Assembly (NCBI RefSeq): GCF_000222605.1
Contig: NZ_AFWF01000273.1
Coordinates: 1-32,063 of the forward strand
DNA length: 32,063 nt
Direction of reading: 5' to 3'
Origin: Vibrio ichthyoenteri ATCC 700023
GTDB lineage: Bacteria > Pseudomonadota > Gammaproteobacteria > Enterobacterales > Vibrionaceae
Position 1 is the stretch's first letter; every line of letters starts with the position of its first letter. Below are positions 8,464 through 16,490 of the stretch, in pieces. Position numbers and translations under genes: made by a program. Under the pieces are notes generated by a model, which worked only from the letters and a program-made list of their open reading frames with translations, was not told the origin of the DNA and searched no databases.

Positions 8464-9507
8464 TTACGCTTCACACAGGGCTAGCATGCCTGTTGCAGCG
8501 AGTAAGAACGCACCTGCACCATAATCAATATTATGTTCAAATTTTACATCTCTAGGGTTAAACGCTGGCAGTTGAACCCAGCCGATCATGCCATCCTCAT
8601 GAATACACGATTCGATCGACACCCAAGCACGCTCTACTGTTGGTAAATAGGTCTCTTTGTCTAAATAGCCTTGTTTAATGCCCCACGCCAAGCCATAACA
8701 AAATAGTGACGTCGCGCTGCTCTCTTTAGCGGGAAAGCTTGCAGGATCTAGTAGACTCGTACGCCAGAAGCCGTCGGCTTGCTGGTATTTAACCACTTCT
8801 TTCGCCAGTGAACAGTACATGTTAATGTAGCGTTGACGTGACGGGAAATCTTGCGGCATATGCGCCAAAATTCTTGGAATCGCAGCAAGTACCCATCCAA
8901 TACCACGACTCCAAAATACTTTTTCTCCATTCGCTTCACGGAACTCTGTACCTTCGACATTTGGAATATAGCGATGGTCTCGGTAGTAAAGGTTTGTTTC
9001 AACGTCGAATAGATTGTCGACAGCATCCCACCATGCATTATCCATGTAATTCAGGTATTTATCATCGCCAGTCAGCGCACTTAATCCAGCAAAAACTGGC
9101 GGTGCCATAAACAATGAATCACACCACCACCAATCTGTTCTCCCTGCTTTTGGCTCATCAATCATGATGTCTAAAGCAACTTTTGCATAATCAACCGCTT
9201 CAGGAATATCAAACAACGGGTATAGCGGCAAATAGGCTTGCATGCATACATGATCATCAGCGAAGCGACGCAAAGGGCCAGGGCGGAACCCCGTATTCAA
9301 AGAAAAATCAAGAAGGCCCTCTAAATACTCATGATCGTTCGTTGCTTGCCAAGCATCTGCGACAGATGTCCAAAAAACACCGCGTTCCCAGTCGGTCGCT
9401 TTTAAGAAGCGTTTTTTACCCGTGCTGCGAGTAACATAACGAGTGCGGTTATCACGTTGCCAACAATACACTCGCTTCATTTGTTTTAATATTTGATCAC
9501 AATTCAT
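8464..9507 (-). CDS. GH105/GH88-type unsaturated uronyl hydrolase
   Basis: A 347-residue cytoplasmic (alpha/alpha)6-barrel hydrolase. It removes the unsaturated uronic acid from the non-reducing end of lyase-generated oligosaccharides by hydrating its C4-C5 double bond. Motifs include ADDH at 83-86, TDWWWCDSLFMAPP (125-138) with Asp130 as the probable catalytic residue, VFWSRGIGWV and GFWRTSLLDP. These are closer to GH105 (YesR/YteR-like) than to GH88 proper, so the polymer could be pectic, ulvan-like or a glycosaminoglycan. The ATG at 9507 has AAGGAAGAAGG upstream. An upstream start at 9603 is in frame but would cross the terminator region and add an A/T-rich, non-conserved stretch. Confidence 0.88.
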   Translation of the reverse strand: MNCDQILKQMKRVYCWQRDNRTRYVTRSTGKKRFLKATDWERGVFWTSVADAWQATNDHEYLEGLLDFSLNTGFRPGPLRRFADDHVCMQAYLPLYPLFDIPEAVDYAKVALDIMIDEPKAGRTDWWWCDSLFMAPPVFAGLSALTGDDKYLNYMDNAWWDAVDNLFDVETNLYYRDHRYIPNVEGTEFREANGEKVFWSRGIGWVLAAIPRILAHMPQDFPSRQRYINMYCSLAKEVVKYQQADGFWRTSLLDPASFPAKESSATSLFCYGLAWGIKQGYLDKETYLPTVERAWVSIESCIHEDGMIGWVQLPAFNPRDVKFEHNIDYGAGAFLLAATGMLALCEA

Positions 9508-9564
9508 TCGTGCAACCTTCTTCCTTAAAATTAGATATTTAAAATACCTAATCTTATTCCACCT

Positions 9565-9641
9565 CAAAAAAAAGGCACTACTATTCTGACTAAACAAATC
9601 CAACTCAGGGGGAGAATTGAATTAAATTCAGTAGTGCCTAT
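9565..9641 (-). terminator. Terminator-like long-loop hairpin after the mannose-family PTS operon
   Basis: A perfect 10-bp stem, AGGCACTACT (9573-9582) with AGTAGTGCCT (9630-9639), encloses 47 bases. On the minus strand it is followed by eight T. It lies between PTS IIA and the GH105 gene. The unusually long loop could hold a second structure or allow regulated read-through into the hydrolase gene. Confidence 0.55.
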
Positions 9642-9666
9642 TTTATTGTTGGGAGACTATTTAATC

Positions 9667-10107
9667 TTATAATTCGTCTTCGAAAGAATCAGAATTATTA
9701 TTCTCTATTTGCGCAAGTTCTTTCTGCATATCTTTCATTGACTGAGCGCCAATTTCAGAAACGATATCCGTTAGTTCGTCAAGAGAGATACCATCACGTT
9801 CGAAGCACGCATTAGTGATCATCGGTAAGTTACAACCAGCGACCACACGAACATCGTCACGATTCAACATAATAGCGACACCACGATTACACGGCGAACC
9901 ACCAGGAACATCTGTCAGAATTAAAACCCCTGAACCATCGTTCATGTTCTCAATTGAAGCAAGCATCTGAGCTTCCAATTGTTCGGTTGTCATGGTTGGA
10001 ACAAAATCAATAAATTCTAATGACGCTTGTTCACCCACAATAGCTTCGACCGCAGATTGCATACCGGTTGCAAAGTTAATATGTCCGGAAACAATAATAC
10101 CTATCAT
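9667..10107 (-). CDS. PTS mannose/fructose/sorbose-family EIIA component
   Basis: A 146-residue cytoplasmic EIIA-Man domain. His9 in MIGIIVSGH is the expected phosphorylation site, accepting phosphate from HPr, and LTDVPGGSPCN at about 64-74 is the conserved loop near the active site. It passes phosphate to the separate EIIB protein encoded three genes upstream. AAAGGT precedes the ATG. The C terminus is acidic and ends FEDEL, resembling the FDDEL end of the EIIC subunit. It is the last gene of the DeoR-IIB-IIC-IID-IIA run. Confidence 0.93.
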   Translation of the reverse strand: MIGIIVSGHINFATGMQSAVEAIVGEQASLEFIDFVPTMTTEQLEAQMLASIENMNDGSGVLILTDVPGGSPCNRGVAIMLNRDDVRVVAGCNLPMITNACFERDGISLDELTDIVSEIGAQSMKDMQKELAQIENNNSDSFEDEL

Positions 10108-10119
10108 AAAATACCTTTA

Positions 10120-11007
10120 TTAGAAGATACCCAGTAAGTGACCGCCGACACCAGCAAATAGAGTGCCGAAAATAAGTGCAGTTGGTGACTTACCCTTTTT
10201 CACTAGGTAGTACATCAACCAAACAAGTGCCATTGGCAATAGGTTAGGCATCAATTTGTCTAACATGCCTGTTTGCAAACTAATATCTGCAGCACCGGCT
10301 TCAAGTTCAATAACCGTCGAAACTTTTACGTATTTCGCAACCATCGAGCCGATTACACCAAGACCAACAATGTTAGCCGCACGCCCAAGTTTCTCTGCTT
10401 GGTCTGACAGCTTTTCTAGTGCTGAAACACCGGCATTATAGCCAAGGAACAATAACCAGAAATACATTGGAATACGGTATGATTGGTAAAGAATAAAGAA
10501 GACCAAAACACCAAGTGGGTTACCTTGCAAAGCAATTGAACTACCAATTGCGAGCGTCAAAGGCAGCATAACCGAATGGTCTAACGCATCGCCAACCCCA
10601 GAAACCGAACCCATCGTTGCCGCTTTTACAGAGGCGATAGTTGAAGGTTTCTCCTTGCTTTCTTCCATTGCAATCGCAAGGCCAAGTGGCAAAGTAAACA
10701 TCTTCGGGTTGGCATTGTAGAACTGAAGGTTGTTTTTTAATGCCTTACGTAAATCTTCTGGGTCTTTGTGAATTTTTTTCAGCGCAGGACTGATTGAATA
10801 ACAAAAACCACCTGCTTGCATACGGTTGAAGTTAAAGTTGCCTTCCACCAACAAGCCGCGAAAACCGATTTTCCACAAATCATTTTTGGTAATGACTTTA
10901 GTGGCCGTTTTATCGCTGTAGCTATCTGTGTTGCTAATTACTGTGCTTACTGAATCATCATGGTAATGATCCGGATTCATCGTCATTTCAGAATTAGAGT
11001 TCATCAT
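10120..11007 (-). CDS. PTS mannose-family EIID component
   Basis: A 295-residue membrane subunit of the mannose-type permease. It has an N-terminal cytoplasmic region with LWKIGFRGLLVEGNFNFNRMQAGGFCYSI, typical of EIID (ManZ/AgaD), then TLPLGLAIAMEE, GVGDALDH, and C-terminal hydrophobic segments. It works with EIIC to move the sugar, which is phosphorylated on entry. The ATG at 11007 (or 11004) follows CAGGT; the TTG at 11010 is less likely. The gene overlaps the end of the EIIC gene by 14 bases, so the two are translationally coupled. The first ~35 residues are unusually polar and rich in N, D, H and S. Confidence 0.92.
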   Translation of the reverse strand: MMNSNSEMTMNPDHYHDDSVSTVISNTDSYSDKTATKVITKNDLWKIGFRGLLVEGNFNFNRMQAGGFCYSISPALKKIHKDPEDLRKALKNNLQFYNANPKMFTLPLGLAIAMEESKEKPSTIASVKAATMGSVSGVGDALDHSVMLPLTLAIGSSIALQGNPLGVLVFFILYQSYRIPMYFWLLFLGYNAGVSALEKLSDQAEKLGRAANIVGLGVIGSMVAKYVKVSTVIELEAGAADISLQTGMLDKLMPNLLPMALVWLMYYLVKKGKSPTALIFGTLFAGVGGHLLGIF

Positions 11008-11764
11008 CAAATACCTGTGTTTGAGCTGCTTGAGGAGTGTCAGACTTTTTATTGTTCATGTAATCAAGGACGGCAACGCAGGTAAAGACAAGCGCTGTGC
11101 CAAGAATAGGCATGTTGAAGTAAGTCGAGCATACAAAACCTAAGAAGAAGTACGGCAAAATGGCAACGTTAAACATAGTACGCAGTAACATTGCAAAACC
11201 AACCGCTGGCATCATACCGCCCGCAATTGCCATACCTTTCACGATGCTTTGAGGAAGATATTCTTGAATAAATTCCGCACCAGTCGCACCAAAATAGATA
11301 GCGCAGAAACCGACCACACCGTAAAGTAATGCACGTGCACTCAAACCAATATAAATCAGTTTATCAATGCCTTTTAAATTCAAGTTTTCAGCGTATTGAT
11401 CCGCTTTTTGCATCATTGGCGCACATGAAGTGAAAAGGAAAAGAACACAAGTTTGCATAGCCAGCGCAAAAGGAATCGCCATACCAATAGCCGCTTCTGG
11501 TGTCATATCCAGTTTAATTGCGAACATGGTACCTACGATTGCACCTACGGTCGTATCGGGTGGCTGAACACCCGCGTTAGCGACAAGACCGAGCCACGCA
11601 AGCTCAAATGTCGCGCCCGCAATAAGGCCCATTTGCAAATCGCCAAGAATTAAACCCACCACAGTACCGGTTACTAACGGTCTGTGAATACCCGTGAAAA
11701 CATCGAATTTATCGATACCACACAGTGCCGCCCATACGGCGACTAAAATAGCTTCCATTAACAT
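10994..11764 (-). CDS. PTS mannose-family EIIC component
   Basis: A 256-residue integral membrane subunit of the ManY/AgaC type. The diagnostic N-terminal block FDVFTGIHRPLVTGTVVGLILGDLQ is split over residues 20-44, followed by GATFELAWLG and GVQPPDTTVGAIVGT. It forms the sugar channel with EIID. AAGGTGA lies six bases before the ATG. By analogy with glycosaminoglycan PTS loci of streptococci, the substrate may be an unsaturated disaccharide from a GAG, but the PTS sequence alone does not prove this. It is 11 bases downstream of the IIB gene. Confidence 0.92.
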   Translation of the reverse strand: MLMEAILVAVWAALCGIDKFDVFTGIHRPLVTGTVVGLILGDLQMGLIAGATFELAWLGLVANAGVQPPDTTVGAIVGTMFAIKLDMTPEAAIGMAIPFALAMQTCVLFLFTSCAPMMQKADQYAENLNLKGIDKLIYIGLSARALLYGVVGFCAIYFGATGAEFIQEYLPQSIVKGMAIAGGMMPAVGFAMLLRTMFNVAILPYFFLGFVCSTYFNMPILGTALVFTCVAVLDYMNNKKSDTPQAAQTQVFDDEL

Positions 11765-11775
11765 TTTATTTCACC

Positions 11776-12264
11776 TTAGATTTGTAAATCTTTCGTCATT
11801 TCAAAAATGCATTCTTTATCACTTTCAGGCATATGCTGAATTGTACTTACACTCCCATGGTCACGTAGAATATTAAATGCAGCCATGTCATGTTTATCGA
11901 CGTTAATATATTTATTAACGACTGAGCGCCCTTCATGAAAATGCATATTACCAATGTTAATTTCCGGTAATTTAATTCCACCTTGGACAATTTTTGCAAA
12001 GTCTGTTGGATTTTTACACAGCAAGAGGATTTTTCGGTCCATTCCTGCTTTTGGCAAGTTTGCTATCGTTTGATCAATCGTACGGAATAAAACCGCAAAG
12101 TCGCTGCCGGCAGAAGCCTTAAATGGTGCTTGGAGTGGCTCCATTTGGGCGATTTCATCATTGGCAACAAGAATAGTATTTGCGCCAGAATGCTTACCCC
12201 ACTGCAAACGAATTTGACCATGAATTAGACGTTCATCAATACGCGCTAAAACGATATTAGCCAT
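11776..12264 (-). CDS. PTS mannose-family EIIB component
   Basis: A 162-residue cytoplasmic EIIB-Man/Sor domain. His15 in LARIDERLIHGQ is the expected phosphorylation site, receiving phosphate from EIIA and passing it to the sugar. The family segments ILVANDEIAQ (about 31-40) and NIGNMHFHEGR (about 102-112) are present. AAGGA precedes the ATG. It is the first structural PTS gene after the DeoR regulator, 14 bases downstream of it, which indicates one operon. Confidence 0.93.
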   Translation of the reverse strand: MANIVLARIDERLIHGQIRLQWGKHSGANTILVANDEIAQMEPLQAPFKASAGSDFAVLFRTIDQTIANLPKAGMDRKILLLCKNPTDFAKIVQGGIKLPEINIGNMHFHEGRSVVNKYINVDKHDMAAFNILRDHGSVSTIQHMPESDKECIFEMTKDLQI

Positions 12265-12278
12265 GCATTTATCCTTAA

Positions 12279-13067
12279 TTAATTATTAGATTTTAGAGTT
12301 AACACCCTCACACCATTCAGTTTTAATGACTCGCTATTTTTGTCATCCAAATTATGATCGGTAATAACAGTGTCTATTTTATTTGGGTCACAGGCCCAAA
12401 AAGAATCGTTACTATTAAATGCAGATGATTCCACAATAAGTGTAATCTTCTCAGATAAATCACATAGTAATCGAATCATATCGGCATCGAATTCACTCTT
12501 TGAAAACACACCCAATTTAGTATTAAAGCTTTCAACATGAAGAAGAACATTATTAAAACGATACTGTTTTAAACTATTAATCATGTGTGAACCTGACATT
12601 TTCATCTGCTCTGTATTCACACGTCCCCCAGTAACGAAAAACTTACAATCCGTTATATGAGGAATATTTTGAATTAAATTAAGATCTCGCGTAACGACTG
12701 TTGAACTCTTCAGATCTTTTAACTGCTTTAGCGATTTTCGGATCACAGGACTGCTATCAACAAAAATCGTACTTTTTTCTTCCAGCGCACGATGAAAAGA
12801 ATGCGCTACATAGTCATAAAACCCCAAACTGCTGTTTTGGCTTTTGGATGTCGCCGACATTGCAAGTTTGGCTAGAACTGAGCGATTAACTAAGGCAAAT
12901 CCATGCGAGCGAATAATCGAACCTTGATCTTCTAGAAATCGTAAATCAGCTCGAATTGTCGCGCCTGTCACATTGAAATACTCAGCCAGTTCATCGACAT
13001 GCATCCTACCGCGCATGCCAACCATATTTGTGATCTCTAATCTTCTTTCTATGGCTGTTTTCATCAT
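12279..13067 (-). CDS. DeoR-family regulator of the mannose-type PTS operon
   Basis: A 262-residue DeoR-family protein. The N-terminal HTH (about 5-60: ERRLEITNMVGMRGRMHVDELAEYF, split over the first two helices, then VTGATIRADLRFLEDQG) is typical of AgaR/GlpR-type regulators. The C-terminal sensor region follows the DeoR fold, with TRDLNLIQNIP and FFVTGGRVN. The ATG at 13067 has AGAGGGGG five bases upstream; a further upstream start is less likely. The ligand is probably a phosphosugar from the PTS. A three-copy decamer lies in its own promoter and suggests autoregulation of the whole operon. Confidence 0.9.
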   Translation of the reverse strand: MMKTAIERRLEITNMVGMRGRMHVDELAEYFNVTGATIRADLRFLEDQGSIIRSHGFALVNRSVLAKLAMSATSKSQNSSLGFYDYVAHSFHRALEEKSTIFVDSSPVIRKSLKQLKDLKSSTVVTRDLNLIQNIPHITDCKFFVTGGRVNTEQMKMSGSHMINSLKQYRFNNVLLHVESFNTKLGVFSKSEFDADMIRLLCDLSEKITLIVESSAFNSNDSFWACDPNKIDTVITDHNLDDKNSESLKLNGVRVLTLKSNN

Positions 13068-13113
13068 TGCGCCCCCTCTAACTGGTTCGACGCACATAAT
13101 CTTGTTCTGAGAT

Positions 13114-13143
13114 TTTCATTTGATTTCATTTGATTTCATTTGA
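13114..13143. promoter_or_regulatory. Tandem decamer operator (3 x TTTCATTTGA) upstream of the DeoR gene
   Basis: Three perfect head-to-tail copies of TTTCATTTGA, each one helical turn long, begin 46 bases upstream of the DeoR-family start. Known AgaR/DeoR-type operators are also T-rich tandem repeats with TTTC spaced by about one turn, so this is a probable autoregulatory operator. Confidence 0.7.
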
Positions 13144-13372
13144 TGCAATTCTCTTTCAAGTTCTTTAATTGAGCAATTACTTTTTATAGTAAGCTTGACT
13201 AAACTCACAATATTCAGCAATCCAAGTATCGGCATTATATCTCAACCACTTAATCATTCCATCTAAGCAATTCCCCCCTCGATGTCCACTTTTAACCAAA
13301 TAAAATAAAAACACCAAAAAACAATCACTTAAACAAAGCACAAGAGCCATAAAAAACGCCAATGACAATTAA

Positions 13373-13394
13373 TTTTGTGATTTACAGCACACCT
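13373..13394. promoter_or_regulatory. CRP-like binding site
   Basis: TGTGA (13376-13380), six bases, then GCACA (13387-13391) matches the CRP consensus TGTGA-N6-TCACA with one mismatch. It lies between the divergent DeoR-PTS operon and the PRD regulator gene and could serve either. Confidence 0.55.
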
Positions 13395-13504
13395 TAACCC
13401 GGTCGAATTACATCGGTTTTAGATCAAGAAAAAAATTATCTAAGCTCATTTACTACTGAGTAAATTCTGGTATTCGATGAGGATTTCACTTAATGACCAA
13501 GTAA

Positions 13505-13524
13505 AAATGAAAGCAAATGAAAAA
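13505..13524. promoter_or_regulatory. Second decamer operator, inverted relative to the first
   Basis: AAATGAAAGC followed by AAATGAAAAA: two tandem units resembling the reverse complement of the decamer at 13114. It lies about 180 bases upstream of the PRD regulator gene and about 370 bases from the first operator. Confidence 0.5.
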
Positions 13525-13697
13525 ACAGCTTTATGACATGATGTAATCTGAAGACGATTAGAGATACCCATACATAAAAATGCTCCACCACCACCGCAGT
13601 AACATCGATTATCGGCTGATTTTCGTCGGATAGCTCTCATCTTTCCCAGTGACATATTGATAGACTTGCCACTCTTTTTAGTGACCCTAACTCTCTG

Positions 13698-15461
13698 ATG
13701 AGCCTAAATAAACAGCATTTTGATATTGTCACCGCCCTGACAATGCAGCGCAGTACCATCAATGCGCTCGCCGCCGTGTTTAATATGACAACGCGCAACC
13801 TGCGCTACGCCATCGAGAACATTAATTACTACTTAGAAAAACTCGGTATGACCCCCGTCGCCCTCACACAAGGTGAGTTGCATTATCCCTACGACCCAAG
13901 CCTATTTTTCAGTGATACGTTAGCAAGCAACTTTGTGTTTTCTAAACATGAACGGGAAGAATACCTAGCGACAACGGCGTTGTTTGCCCCCGACACACCG
14001 CTTGGTGAAATTCAAAACTACTTGCGAGTCAGTCGGCCAACTCTCAATAAGGATCTGCGTAATACCAACGAGATTTTTCGGGCGCTGGACCTTGAATTAG
14101 AAGTGATTGTTCAGCACCTGTATGTATCGGGTAAAGAAAAGCAAATTCGCTATTTACAGATGTGCTATGCATCTAAGTACCTGTATTGCAAAAATAATGG
14201 TCTGCATTATTTACAAAAACGTTACTTCTACGAGCGTGATATCGTGGCGATTGTTCGTGCGTATATCGAAACATACAGCCCAGTCGCCGCCTTTCCAGCC
14301 GTTAGCCGAATTGAGCAAAGTGCAGAATGTACACTTAGCCACGAGTTTAAAAATCTATTCACGATTTATCTGATCATCACCTTAATCCGTATCCAACAAG
14401 GTGTTCTGATCAATCGCAAAAACAATGCTTCGTTTCTTCAATCAACGAAAGCATTTGGCTACATCCAAAATGCACTCAATTGGCAGCAGGAATGCTACCG
14501 ATTCGAAGCTTTACATCTGGCCGAATACTTTCTTGGCGGAATCAACACTGATGGGTTTTACGAAAAACGCCTACAAGCAGAGAGCTTTATTTTCCAATTG
14601 CTCACCGCCATTAGTGATGATTGTGATCAGGACTTGTTAACCGATACTGCACTACTGAATGACATGGTGATTTATCTCACTACCGCGGTGTATCGTGCTA
14701 AGAATAATCTCAACACTCAAATAGGAGAGCAGAGTCTTTATTCACGTCATTTGTTTGAAAAGATCAAATTGATTGCAGGCCAAAATGGCCACCATTTAGT
14801 CGAGCCGTTGCGAGATGAAGAGGTGTGCTACTTAACTCGATTGATCCATAAAGCCATTGCAGCACGCAGCCAGAATCCAATGTCGCTTGAAAAGCTGTTG
14901 TCGATTACGAAAAGCTGTAGCCGTGACCTTAACACCGAAGAGTTTGTCACGAAGTTAATGACGCACATGGGCGATAAGATCATCGATGACCGAACTCTAC
15001 CTGCGCTAGACGATTTATTAGTTACTTTGAGAAATAGCAAAGCGATACCGGTGGGCTCTGAGCTAACGCCTATTCTAAATTGGTTAAGTGGCGAGATGGA
15101 AAATATGGGGTTGGTGAGTAAAGAGTATGCGAGTGGTATTCACACTCTTTTGCATGCCAATAGCCATGCCTATTTTGCTCAGCATGGTTTACTGATTTGT
15201 CATGGCCAAAATGCGGCGCATTCACACCGCATCGCCATCGCTCATCTGCCACTACCGAAACCAGTGAACGATAATTTTAACCGACCCATCAGACAAATTA
15301 TGATGATCAGCCATGTGGACAATGTGCAGCACCTACGCGCAGTCTATCAACTCCACCAGCGCTTAACCGAACAAGGCCCATTTGCCTCAACTACTGAGTC
15401 AGAAAGTCCGCTTGGTCATAGGGGTACAAGCGCGCTTTCTGCGTTTCATCCAGCTGAGTGA
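13698..15461 (+). CDS. FrvR-like PRD/EIIA-domain transcriptional regulator
   Basis: A 587-residue regulator of the MtlR/BglG-like class. It has an N-terminal HTH (about 5-60), a second HTH (about 90-130, YLRVSRPTLNKDLRNTN), a central region that fits PRD domains (about 190-400), and a C-terminal EIIA-Fru/Mtl-like domain (about 440-560) with LLICHG (His502) as a candidate phosphorylation site. Length and layout resemble E. coli FrvR (about 580 residues), and an FrvX-like peptidase follows. Such regulators read PTS activity through histidine phosphorylation. The last ~23 codons lie antisense to the end of the M42 gene, so the C-terminal tail may be an extension past an ancestral stop. The Shine-Dalgarno sequence is weak. 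Confidence 0.8.
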   Translation: MSLNKQHFDIVTALTMQRSTINALAAVFNMTTRNLRYAIENINYYLEKLGMTPVALTQGELHYPYDPSLFFSDTLASNFVFSKHEREEYLATTALFAPDTPLGEIQNYLRVSRPTLNKDLRNTNEIFRALDLELEVIVQHLYVSGKEKQIRYLQMCYASKYLYCKNNGLHYLQKRYFYERDIVAIVRAYIETYSPVAAFPAVSRIEQSAECTLSHEFKNLFTIYLIITLIRIQQGVLINRKNNASFLQSTKAFGYIQNALNWQQECYRFEALHLAEYFLGGINTDGFYEKRLQAESFIFQLLTAISDDCDQDLLTDTALLNDMVIYLTTAVYRAKNNLNTQIGEQSLYSRHLFEKIKLIAGQNGHHLVEPLRDEEVCYLTRLIHKAIAARSQNPMSLEKLLSITKSCSRDLNTEEFVTKLMTHMGDKIIDDRTLPALDDLLVTLRNSKAIPVGSELTPILNWLSGEMENMGLVSKEYASGIHTLLHANSHAYFAQHGLLICHGQNAAHSHRIAIAHLPLPKPVNDNFNRPIRQIMMISHVDNVQHLRAVYQLHQRLTEQGPFASTTESESPLGHRGTSALSAFHPAE

Positions 15462-16461
15462 TCACATGTTGCAATAAACGTAAACATAGAATGGCATCGT
15501 TTTGATTAACCTGAGTATAAGCAGAGTGACAATTACGCACGGGTAAGGTAATGGCTAAACCAGCGATACCGCCGCCAACCAATGTAGCCGGGCCATTGTC
15601 GGTGCCACCACCAGCAAGAAAATCACGCTGTACTGGAATAGAGAACTCTTTGGCTATATCACTGACATAATTCAACAGCGGATAGTGGCCAAGAGCAATT
15701 TTATCCGCCACCACCAAACATGGCCCATTGCCATAAATACGTTGTGAACCCGAACTGCTGCTAAGATGCTTAGCCGTGGCAACATCCAGCACTAACACCA
15801 CATCTGGTCGCAGTTGCTCAATCGCTGTCTTACCACCTTTGGTGCCAACCTCTTCTTGAACCGTCGCGACAAAATAAAAATCGCAAGGTAATGTCTTATC
15901 AGCCAACGAGCGCATCAGTTCTAGGCCAAGCCAGCATCCGATCCTGTCATCCAATGCCTTCGCCACCAAATTTCCGCTGTTATTGAGATCAAAATGACGC
16001 GTCGCGAACACCGCACTGTCACCAATTTCAACCCCCATCGCCAGCACTTCTTCAGGGCTACTTGCACCAACATCAACCCACAGATCATCTATCGTTAATT
16101 CAGCCGATGTTTTATTGCTCCACACCAAGCCGGTATATTTACGACCACTGCGCGTTTTGATCTCCAGTTCACTATTGACCGCGACTGCGGGATCAATCCC
16201 GCCAAGTTTAAATACTTTCAATAATCCATCTGGACGAATTTCACGGATCAAAAAGCCCACTTCATCCATGTGCGCGACGACCGCCACTTTAGGCCCTGTC
16301 GCATGACGATTAAGACGTGCAATCACACTGCCTAATCCGTCGAAATTTACTTCGTCAGCGATTGGCGCCAGCGCCTTGCAAATCACTTTTCTCACTTCAT
16401 CTTCGCGTCCAGAAGGACTATGAGCATTATTGAGTTGAGCCAATAAACTGAAGTCTGTCAT
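15391..16461 (-). CDS. FrvX-like M42 family metallopeptidase
   Basis: A 356-residue M42 aminopeptidase (glutamyl aminopeptidase/FrvX type), the same length as E. coli FrvX. Dinuclear metal-site residues are intact: His64 in VVAHMDEVGF, the bridging Asp171 in ALDDRIGC, catalytic Glu203 and ligand Glu204 in QEEVGTKGG, Asp226 in LDVA, and a C-terminal His in RNCHSAYTQ. It would trim N-terminal residues from short peptides in the cytoplasm; some relatives were once annotated as glucanases without good support. GGGAG precedes the ATG. Its 3' end overlaps the convergent PRD regulator by 71 bases, and it follows the broken M24 gene by 29 bases. Confidence 0.92.
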   Translation of the reverse strand: MTDFSLLAQLNNAHSPSGREDEVRKVICKALAPIADEVNFDGLGSVIARLNRHATGPKVAVVAHMDEVGFLIREIRPDGLLKVFKLGGIDPAVAVNSELEIKTRSGRKYTGLVWSNKTSAELTIDDLWVDVGASSPEEVLAMGVEIGDSAVFATRHFDLNNSGNLVAKALDDRIGCWLGLELMRSLADKTLPCDFYFVATVQEEVGTKGGKTAIEQLRPDVVLVLDVATAKHLSSSSGSQRIYGNGPCLVVADKIALGHYPLLNYVSDIAKEFSIPVQRDFLAGGGTDNGPATLVGGGIAGLAITLPVRNCHSAYTQVNQNDAILCLRLLQHVITQLDETQKARLYPYDQADFLTQ

Positions 16462-16490
16462 TATTATTACTCCCGACTTATTTGCGCCGT

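Larger units (their letters stand above)
13068..13697. other. 630-base regulatory gap between DeoR and PRD regulator genes
   Basis: No convincing coding region was seen on either strand. Short open frames at 13177-13368 and 13446-13655 (minus) have no recognisable motifs. The gap holds the two decamer operators and the CRP-like site listed separately, and is otherwise A/T-rich. Confidence 0.6.

Noticed and set aside
9508-9603. N-terminal extension of the GH105 protein
   Set aside because: In frame but without family similarity, spanning the T-run of a terminator, while a good ribosome binding site precedes the ATG at 9507.
13177-13655. Two short minus-strand frames in the regulatory gap
   Set aside because: No motifs, poor starts, and one overlaps the CRP-like and decamer area. 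They are likely chance frames.
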